From contig NZ_NESG01000001.1 in the NCBI RefSeq assembly GCF_002778275.1, positions 186,001 to 250,000 on the forward strand: DNA of 64,000 bases, read 5' to 3'. The notes under the pieces are model-generated. The model saw nothing but the letters and a program-made list of their open reading frames with translations, was not told where the DNA came from and ran no database searches. Positions 61,901-64,000 of this stretch are shown in pieces. A program made the position numbers and the translations under genes. Position 1 is the first letter of the stretch. Each line of letters begins with the position of its first letter. This stretch comes from Limnohabitans sp. G3-2 (lineage in GTDB: Bacteria > Pseudomonadota > Gammaproteobacteria > Burkholderiales > Burkholderiaceae_C).

Positions 61901-64000
61901 GCACTGTTGACGGTGAAGTCAAAAATGCGTCCGTTTTTCACCGCACCAAATACGCCAACGTTGCTGGTCGGCTTGTTCCAGGAGAAGTTGTTGACAACAA
62001 AACCGTTGCCTTTGAATTCAGTCCCGCCAAAGTAAGGGATGTAGGGAATGAGTGGGCTTGCCGAACTGGCGAAATCGAGGTTGGTGCTGAGTTTGAATTT
62101 CAAGCCGGTGGGCGAGCCATCGGTTTTGTTGCCGAGGAAAGCCAGCAAATTGGCCAGATCGGCCTGATCGATTGAAAAATACCCGTTGCCATCGGCAGCG
62201 CCAAATGCCGCGGTCGCGGCGGTCGCATCCCAGCTGTTCAGGCCATTGCGCAGCCCGCCATTGAACCAGGTGCTGTATTGACCACTGAACAAACCACCGA
62301 TGGTGACCGTGGCCGCGCCATTGATCTTCGAGTTGTCGATGTCGTAATGGCTGTTGCTGATGTAAGGGCCAATGCCAAAGTAGCCGACCAGTCCGCCATA
62401 GTTGTAATTGGCGGTGATGGCCCCAGCGAAATGGGAGTCCACCACTTTGCCGTACTCACCAAATCGGCCAATCAGTCCACCGACAAAACCATTGCCCCTG
62501 ACGCCCAGGCCACCTGCCTTGTTGATGTTGGCGTAGGAGTTGGTCACGTTGGTGGTTTGGTTGGAGTAACCAATCAAGCCGCCCACCAAATCTCCGCCCC
62601 CTTGAACCGTGCCAGCCAACACATACACGTTGGTGAAGCTCGAAGGCTCACTGGTGGTCCCGATCATCCCGCCTATGCGCTCGCCACCGCCTTGGATGGT
62701 GGTGGTGTTGACATGCGAATCGCTGAAGTTCACCGCGCCGTTGCTGTTGCCCACCAAACCACCGGCATAGTGGTTGCCCGCTGTGACGCTGGTGCCGTTG
62801 AAATAGCTGTTGGTGACATTCAGGGTTCGCGACACCTGATAGCCAATCAGGCCCCCCGCATTGGAGCTGTGGCTGAGCACGGTGCCAGAGGCGCGTGCCA
62901 GATTGAGCGTCAGGTTGTACTCGTTGCGACCAATCAGACCGCCCACTTGGTCTGCGCCCGTGACATGGCCCGTGGTGTACACATTCGCCCATGTGGTGCC
63001 GTCGTCATGACTGCGGCCCACCAGCCCGCCCACATAGCTTGAACCGGTCACGGCCCCCGTGACATAGGACGCGGTGATGGGCGCCGAGCTCGCGCCGATC
63101 AGTCCGCCCACTTCATTGTGGTTGCTGGTGACGTTGCCCGTCGAACTGGAATTGGACAAGGCTGAGTGACGCGCATCCACATTGCCGATCAAGCCACCCA
63201 CATGGGAATTGTGCAGGATGGAGACGTTGCTGCCGATGTTGTGGATGTTGTTGGCCACCAACTGTGAGCGACCGATCAAGCCGCCCACTTGGTGGTAACC
63301 AGACACCGGGGTGTTGATCACCCAAGCGTTGCTGATGGTGCCGCCGTCCACATAGCCGACCAAACCACCCGTCCAATAGTGACCATCGGCTTGGAGGCCC
63401 ACAGTGCTGTTGGTGACCAACAGGTTCAGCAAGGTGGTGGTTCCACTGGCACCACCGATCAAAGTCCCCGCCCGGTGCCGGCCCAAAATGCTGGCGTTGT
63501 TCACCTTCAGGTCACGCAGGGTGGCATTGCTGGTCTGCGCAAAGATGCCCGTGTACCAATCGGCCTTGGTCAAGGTGATGTCGGTGATGGTGTGCCCCAA
63601 TCCGGCAAACGTCCCCGAATAGGTGCCCGACATCACGTTGCCATAGCGCGTGGTGGACGCATCGGCGTTGGTGATGAAAAAGCTGGTGGCATTGAGGTCG
63701 CCGGTCAAGGCCAAGTTGGCCGAGGTGCTGGCGTCTTTGAGCGCGGTCAGGCTGGAGATCAGCGTGTAGGCTTTTTTATTGCTGCTGGTGCTGCCGTCTT
63801 GGGTGCTGAAGGTCTCGTTGGCGACCGTGAGGCCATTGATGTCTACCGCCGTCGGATTGACAAAAGTCACACTGCCTGAAAAACCGCTCGCGCTGACACC
63901 CAAGCTGTAGTTGCCCGTGCCACCCGATGCTGCGTTTTGACTGGTTTCAATGGCCACGCCACCCGAGCCCGTGATCCTGATCGGTGACAAGATCGACACA
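46933..64000 (-). CDS. Giant repetitive adhesin/filamentous-haemagglutinin-like exoprotein, N-terminus beyond window
   Basis: More than 5,680 codons are open from the window edge to the stop at 46933, and the true start and signal peptide lie past 64000. The valine GTG at 63999 is not a real start. In order from the N-terminal side: three GLUG-repeat modules, a glycine-rich spacer, about 27 short beta-repeat units, autotransporter-associated strand repeats, about four YDG/MBG-type domains, an Ala/Ser-rich linker and a short conserved-looking tail ending RVQIQPN. There is no C-terminal beta-barrel, so two-partner secretion is the likely export route, though the TPS domain and TpsB partner would be outside. 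I noticed no cysteine. Convergent with ycaO. Confidence 0.88.
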   Translation of the reverse strand, partial: VSILSPIRITGSGGVAIETSQNAASGGTGNYSLGVSASGFSGSVTFVNPTAVDINGLTVANETFSTQDGSTSSNKKAYTLISSLTALKDASTSANLALTGDLNATSFFITNADASTTRYGNVMSGTYSGTFAGLGHTITDITLTKADWYTGIFAQTSNATLRDLKVNNASILGRHRAGTLIGGASGTTTLLNLLVTNSTVGLQADGHYWTGGLVGYVDGGTISNAWVINTPVSGYHQVGGLIGRSQLVANNIHNIGSNVSILHNSHVGGLIGNVDARHSALSNSSSTGNVTSNHNEVGGLIGASSAPITASYVTGAVTGSSYVGGLVGRSHDDGTTWANVYTTGHVTGADQVGGLIGRNEYNLTLNLARASGTVLSHSSNAGGLIGYQVSRTLNVTNSYFNGTSVTAGNHYAGGLVGNSNGAVNFSDSHVNTTTIQGGGERIGGMIGTTSEPSSFTNVYVLAGTVQGGGDLVGGLIGYSNQTTNVTNSYANINKAGGLGVRGNGFVGGLIGRFGEYGKVVDSHFAGAITANYNYGGLVGYFGIGPYISNSHYDIDNSKINGAATVTIGGLFSGQYSTWFNGGLRNGLNSWDATAATAAFGAADGNGYFSIDQADLANLLAFLGNKTDGSPTGLKFKLSTNLDFASSASPLIPYIPYFGGTEFKGNGFVVNNFSWNKPTSNVGVFGAVKNGRIFDFTVNSAQYTGQSNSTNAINGRDYVGTVIGSIDGGQIFNTHAVLGGSTNGINYVGGVTGSFRSGPVGNVTSTRASGLTVSDAKVVGSESYVGGVSGYFSNAALKTVTSELDVLGSGGGYSNHVGGVAGYAYGTGWFDFSASRGVGYVSPGTMIDVSSTAASVTGGNQFIGGVFGYANAGPGAANWSSTANVTGGSYYVGGVAGKTDASDLSNVHSTASTVTQTGGHYAGGLIGYLSVTSLNNASAIANVQGGGSYAGGLIGHAFGAISNVSATGHLTAPNHDLGGLIGRASAGSVTGAFATGHVNGSNTGGSDRVGGLIGYADTSSVSDAYATGNVMGTVNVGGLIGRADRDVSNTRASGNVTATANDAGGLIGWFNGGYTVKDSSAYKANATPTVSGVGYVGGLIGLVDDVNAKVLGSYSNYAVTGSKDWVGGLVGHLDGTIASSTTAQPTARGSLHAYALGAVDGRYDVGGLVGRLASSGVIENAYSSGNVSGDMNVGGLLGFLTPGASITNAHFNMGAVTVSGFTSASPTTRVALTETNGLLTAGGLYGAQYAEWFNAGALNGLAVSAAKNASHYFGADDVGDGTGFYSLDSITDLRNYLGFSDQTGLKFKLVGDIDLTGSAGFHIPYVSGTLNTNGVTVTHLALDQLNANLGFLGYTRSASQANTTGLTVSGAVVGTSNLGLAVGSSWQRGLSTVSTSGSVTGTDLKYFEAFNQDTRGENNASYVGHSQVGGVLGYAWGSSGTLLSLSGVQSSATVTGVSSVGGVAGRLDYAAVSNTTSSGVVTSVATADVTSPQRTGGVVGYMEQSESTIQNSSHTVGLVKGYQWVGGLVGHSQGMVGAAVVNNTPTYNTFVTSNVEGRGERVGGVVGYLQHRDLQNAQMSGTVTGWTVNGAPEFAGNYTGGLAGLVEQGTSDSRYTGSLVMGSHQTGGAIGQAGRVLRVTTTGEVQSNSSYVGGVAGYVGTITYSSSSANVRGNSDSVGGLAGRVQGGWINDNFATGEVTGLNGGFSGTYTGGLIGYTNQPIWRSYATGNVKGGHQTGGLIGRIDQNVYDSYATGNVTSNSSWVGGLVGFANAVENSRATGLVEGSADTVGGLAGHTYQSINSWASGNVKGGDSTGGLIGYGGNWTINTSYATGHVVGTSRVGGLIGNYGGGTLTTSYATGTVTGTSERVGGLFGETRGGTITASYATGAVTASTNPFVGGFVGYNNSHISGSYTTSTVSSLGEYVGGFVGLNAGGTIASASTTGSVYSSTYGNYVGGFVGRNDATINNSTAVITTVNPITGVGVKGRALVGGFAGWSNGGSISNSFSQASVVGTQDTVGGFVGQMSNSTLSLNRAEGSVHGVNRVGGFAGYMNAGAINTSYTNSTVVETSASNSSGVGGFVGNMDNGSITSSRAAGSVLGYGSVGGFVGYMNNAGTIGQSYTTGSVTQVSTSSLGSASGVGGFAGYLGGNYTGSISDFYAMGAVAGTQNVGGLIGYAERGTLTNGFATGMVVGHAVSAPSPFYSGAVFGRFNNGYVSGTSGPLRLQPTNLYWDNTTSNLLLDGTGGGSTALSTVAFKGALPSGFDNTKWATSAGLYPYLSVFYPTQPRAIEGVATHSDGSVAQRGQVAQYTNGTLLNGGTASTGVNGYYYSVVGSNTLFVDSSIPEVISGITLLTGGGGYTSDPTVTISGGGGSGATATVTRTNPVVGQPSANIIYGITLGDPGSGYTQAPTVTLQGGGYGPHITAATFKVALSPPTFVGASNAPKTKLATTLTLNGGSNVAGMVYTDLLAPDANINLTGTVKQGLTQLNTGASSMSALNTDMDATIGATTRAGFSTSLPTVSSLQLNARAPSFNLNTPLTYADNGVSNAGLITVTGTQVTLSDGQVTSSKTQDYNAALTLAANATLTGTTVTTSSTLTGAGYSLMVAANATSGSGNLTTGGNSTGMSSLSVARNTVLGGNVATSGHQTYGGTVVLNTNTSMTATDADAIVSVSGALNSNTTLTPRVLVIHAGGASSNVVLGGAVGGAAPLTSMAVTASDIDLHAGLVTTTTSQTYTGPVTLGANTTLAGENIFLGSTVKSSGGNRSLSINDSGATTFMGAVGGTGWVGAEGDRLAVVTTDAPGTTVINGGSINTTGAQTFDDAVTLGANTTLTGVNVTLGSTVVSSGSNRSLAVKDSGTTTVRAAIGGTSGLAVEKLISLTTDAGGSTALNGATVLTSGTQTYGDAVTLGADTTLTGTTVTTLGTVTGHAKSLSIAGHAVFGDAAADTVTGLSSLQVSGSTAIQASDITSSGSQTYTGTVTLGADTTLAASGTAAVITLASTVDSATSKPRALVINASGISSNVVLGAVVGGAAPLSSLSVTASDIDLNGGAVSTTANQTYTGPVTLGADTNLAASGAAAVITMASTVNSAPATTRALTLTAGGEGGNVVLANTVGATDALRTLAVTASDIDLNGTAVTTALGQTYTGPVTLGADTTLTGAGITLVSTVKSSGGNRSLTLNDSATTTLGAALGSATVADQLSSITTDALGTTAINGGSITTTGAQTFNDALTLGAPTTLTGSTISTLDTVTGHTNALTFTGNAVLGDGPSDTLSGLGALSVSGTSLIRTTHITSSGSQTYTGAVTLGADTTLAASGAAALITLASTVDSAAGTTRALMIDASGDTSQVVLGAAVGGTDRLSSLAVTASAIGLHAGVVRTTNSQTYTGPVTLGADTTLAGADITVTSTIQSDGISHRRLTLNDSGDTTLGGALGGTGATGTDGDRLADVTSDAAGTTAINGGSVRTVGAQTYADAVTLGVGTTLAGSTITTQSTVNGNSNALTIHANAVLGDGPSDALTNLSSLRISGTTMLNANGVSTSGSQSYGGALRLSADSTLTGTTVSTQGTLAGGGKALVIAGNAVLGDSSDDSITALSSLSVSGTSAINAAVLSSSGGQTYAGAVTLGTDTQLTGSTITLQNVLVGGGKSLSLMGDVVLGSGASHTVTGLNHLSVSGTTQLNTDTVTSVGTQTYGDTLSLSQDTTLTGSTITTQAAVQVNNKSLTIIGNAVLGSGAADTLFDLRHLNISGSTTLNTDTVTSAGLQTFGGTLTLTRNTVLTATTVTTQGTVAGGGKALTIAGNAVLGNSSDDLIGGLSSLSVSGTTAIHTGSIITSAAQTFAGAVTLGTDTLLSGSTITTQNVLVGAGQSLAITGDAVLGTGATDTVTGLNHLSISGATTLHTGTVTSTGTQTYGGALNLSRDTVLTGAAVETQAALTGTGSSALTVAGNAVLGNSGNDTVSGLTQLQVTGTSQINTAAVTTSGTQTYAGAVTLGTDSTLTGSTVQTGNTVTGAGQSWTLDAHAQLGGEVTGVRILTITGDTRLAGQITTTGNQTYTGTLRLLSDATLTSTGSTGVITLSGDIDSETTARALTVNATGAASRAVIASSVGNAPGLSALSVRAADITLSTANVQTSGEQSYTGAITLGADTALTASRIRIGSGSDITGAGKNLTLTGNASMGGQISGVANLIVTGNTELGAQISTTAQQQYGGTLALYADTRLNASSISIGGAINADTAGAQGLSLDTGAGALTLSYAVGGLRPLKDLAVKAGQINLPNGQITTLGAQVFDGPVALTNNARLSASAVRTMGTVTGSGGTLQIDGSAQWDAMVSGLSTVTVNGSAQLGANVSTTGDQTYTGAVTLATDTTLSARTVVLGATLQGAGHRLRVDGSGGLVSGGDLAGLSALQVDHHATLGGGVSSTGSQSFGGSLLLAGDAQLVATGDAATIRLAGPVNSAAGPTAHSLGVLLTGAGSQAMVSSAMGANAPLSGVSMVAPEVLLNAGSVQTTGAQSYSGRVTLGQATALTGQSVATTAGTVIQGAGQTLRVTGDADLAGQLSALASLDVSGNTRLAANVSTAAGQTYGGAVTLSNNSTLTDLADVRFMGAVNAATASGASLTVQAGASVTFSADVGAVQPLATLAIDAASVNARSVAVRDQLRVAVSDVSAASTVSGAVSGASSGLVKSGLGVLRLTGGNTYTGDTRIDAGAMVMADAATLGLGHYNGAMALASASRFEFSSSAAQNMAGVISGTGQVQQRGAGVLSLSGVNTYSGGTLLAAGVLEAASVGALGHTGDLAFSGGTLRYSTDNQTDYSARLSRTANAYRVDTAGQAVTFATALVGSTASLDKLGQGTLTLTGSNTYAGDTRVDAGTLELDGQAQLGGGQYGGAIRLADRASLALNSAQAQTISGVISGAGALRKEKGNSTVTLTGDNTYTGETQMAVGKLQVGHGGATGSLSSGPVRLGEAVELAFHKSSEVNIANGTITGTGRVVARSDQGDVVIGSQMALTGIQSSVRVDAPVGDVRLMPGALIQVAASSPSTEVGAIHMVAQSFTNNAGPSSLVLTSPQARWLIRTESPELDTKGGLSYQFKQYGAGTAATPLQDSGNGFLYQVTPLVNVTLQGVTRVYDKTDLASPVDTNFSYAGTLLDGDQIARLKPMSHLPGYAARYSGVNALDHVVTLNNAQFETLDAAGAKVYGYLSTQGRTVVGTGHITPFMLSNVFAVVPKTYDGSTTAHVVTAPGLGPLFAGDVVGATYVSADYNSKDVVSAHQVTVLGGALVGPDARNYTLPAITRIHAGITTKTVSLSASKIYDGTSNLTGAVDLQTGVGNEVLGYTGAVASDAHVSTLNKYIAAINLTDGASSLQSNYRLPNLDNLHAPVQVLARPVRGQAAIVGEFDKVFNNDVDVDPKKVSLLGQVNGSVPGDALVLDFSPVGLSYASKQVGSTQIETQGLAGFVLQSSTFQSERNDYAFTPPVIDSVAARINSAFTVPPVATLVQVQAPQVAAPVSMAIQSGGVAAAPAASPSAAPAASPSSAAASSGAAGAASSSGSTPAAASSGTAGAEATTGSGAASGASASAGSTEAASSSGSDGKSAEAKSSSSASDSKDGKEPQLAEQTGQPKTTTANEPSVQLRQPGEGVVEIKTESSPPVEIRTLQNVVLDGADGVNRQVTPLVPQTNQPAPAPVRVQIQPN
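47180..47490 (-). repeat. Ala/Ser/Gly-rich low-complexity linker of the adhesin
   Basis: About 100 residues are almost only Ala, Ser, Gly, Thr and Pro, with short recurring strings such as SSGAAGAASSSG and AASSGTAGAEA, then acidic/lysine residues (SDGKSAEAKSSSS). It is likely an unstructured stalk between the YDG-type domains and the final tail, and prone to length variation. Confidence 0.8.
47600..48670 (-). repeat. YDG/MBG-type domain repeats of the adhesin
   Basis: About four units with the recurring lead RVYDKTD, KTYDGST, KIYDGTS and VFNNDVD, each followed by roughly 70–90 residues ending in a Y-x-L/F-P strand (NYTLPAITRI, NYRLPNLDN, DYAFTPPVID). These are short immunoglobulin-like domains common near the C-terminus of haemagglutinin-type exoproteins. 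Confidence 0.75.
49150..50010 (-). repeat. Autotransporter-associated beta-strand (PATR) repeats of the adhesin
   Basis: Four units of the pattern G-x-L-x-K-x-G-x-G-x-L-x-L-T/S-G-x-N-T-Y-T/S-G-x-T appear: GLGVLRLTGGNTYTGDT, GAGVLSLSGVNTYSGGT, GQGTLTLTGSNTYAGDT and NSTVTLTGDNTYTGET. They are typical of passenger beta-helices and of TPS exoproteins. Confidence 0.85.
50230..56330 (-). repeat. Array of about 27 beta-repeat units (S-G-x-Q-T-Y-x-G-x-V-T-L-G-x-x-T-x-L)
   Basis: I counted about 27 copies of the Q-T/S-Y/F-x-G/D motif at a mean spacing near 75 residues (225 bases). Typical units read SSGSQTYTGAVTLGADTTL, followed by a loop such as TGSTITTLGTV and a KSLTIAGNAVLGD strand. Nucleotide identity between some units is high: the stretches near 54000–54120 and 54985–55100 are nearly the same, which points to recent internal duplication. 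Confidence 0.88.
57200..60150 (-). repeat. GLUG module 3 of the adhesin
   Basis: It opens with TGLKFKLVGDIDLTGSAGF and VTVTHLALDQL, continues with about two dozen GLUG units of the form V-G-G-L/F-I/V-G-x-N/x-x-G plus S-Y-A-T-G-x-V, and closes with LYWDNTTSN and a GGGSTALS stretch, the usual end of GLUG domains. Confidence 0.85.
60225..62165 (-). repeat. GLUG module 2 of the adhesin
   Basis: It opens with GLKFKLSTNLDFAS and FKGNGFVVNNFSW, has about 16 GLUG units (for example VGGLIGYADTSS, VSDAYATGNVMG) and closes with GGLYGAQYAEWFNAGALNGL. The opening and closing blocks are paralogous to those of its neighbours. Confidence 0.85.
62250..63740 (-). repeat. GLUG module 1 of the adhesin
   Basis: It opens with LALTGDLNATSFFI and FAGLGHTITDITL, has about 13 GLUG units (VGGLIGRSQ, VGGLIGNVD and so on) and closes with SHYDIDNSKIN followed by GGLFSGQYSTWFNGGLRNGL. 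Confidence 0.85.

Noticed and set aside
63997..63999. GTG at the window edge as the adhesin start codon
   Set aside because: There is no signal peptide or TPS domain after it, and the upstream DNA is simply not in the window. It is an internal valine codon.
46933..64000. Regular repetition suggesting a CRISPR array or satellite DNA
   Set aside because: The repeats stay in one reading frame, vary at third positions, and encode GLUG, PATR and YDG protein motifs. There are no short identical repeats with unrelated spacers.

Overview
The window reads as a chromosomal segment of a betaproteobacterium, most likely a Comamonadaceae-type Burkholderiales. This is inferred from protein families and gene order: folC–SPOR–cvpA–purF–metZ, and pcm–rhodanese–tolC close to waaA. 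Most of it is GC-rich housekeeping DNA. I found no insertion sequence, phage or CRISPR array. No stretch over 300 bases lacks a gene or RNA.

Layout. 1–5.2 kb (minus strand): AEC permease (cut by the edge), ZnuD-like TonB receptor, two small His-rich exported proteins, msrA and a LysR regulator divergent from gcdH (5.3–6.5 kb). 6.5–14 kb (plus): TetR with a dyad operator, RND adaptor and pump, pcm, a rhodanese and a TolC channel. 14.1–22.3 kb: lipopolysaccharide genes. A visibly AT-richer block (galE, a glycosyltransferase, an O-antigen-ligase-like protein) lies beside a tightly coupled minus-strand operon (phosphohexomutase, GT4, waaA, GT2). 22.5–25.2 kb: ogt, an EamA exporter, and slyX with an RlmN/Cfr-family enzyme. 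25.2–26.6 kb: metK behind a good sigma-70 promoter and a leader that looks like a SAM-II pseudoknot riboswitch, with a helix able to mask the ribosome binding site. 26.7–33.9 kb (minus): folC, SPOR, cvpA, purF, metZ, gltX, then tRNA-Ala, tRNA-Glu and tRNA-Asp. 33.9–39 kb: ArsC-like protein, glycine-zipper protein, ppnP–argG, thioesterase, murB and yajQ. 39–43.6 kb (minus): a four-gene run of acyl-CoA ligase, LLM flavin oxidoreductase, MesD-like folate-independent methionine synthase and a 2OG-Fe dioxygenase. 43.8–46.8 kb (plus): an HTH–receiver regulator and an OsmC–YcaO fusion. 46.9–64 kb (minus): one giant repetitive adhesin of more than 5,680 residues whose N-terminus lies outside the window.

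Themes. Methionine and SAM metabolism recurs: metK under a putative SAM sensor, metZ, and the MesD-like synthase with two candidate oxygen-using partners. Envelope biogenesis and surface structures form the second theme: the LPS genes, RND/TolC efflux, murB, the SPOR protein and the giant adhesin.
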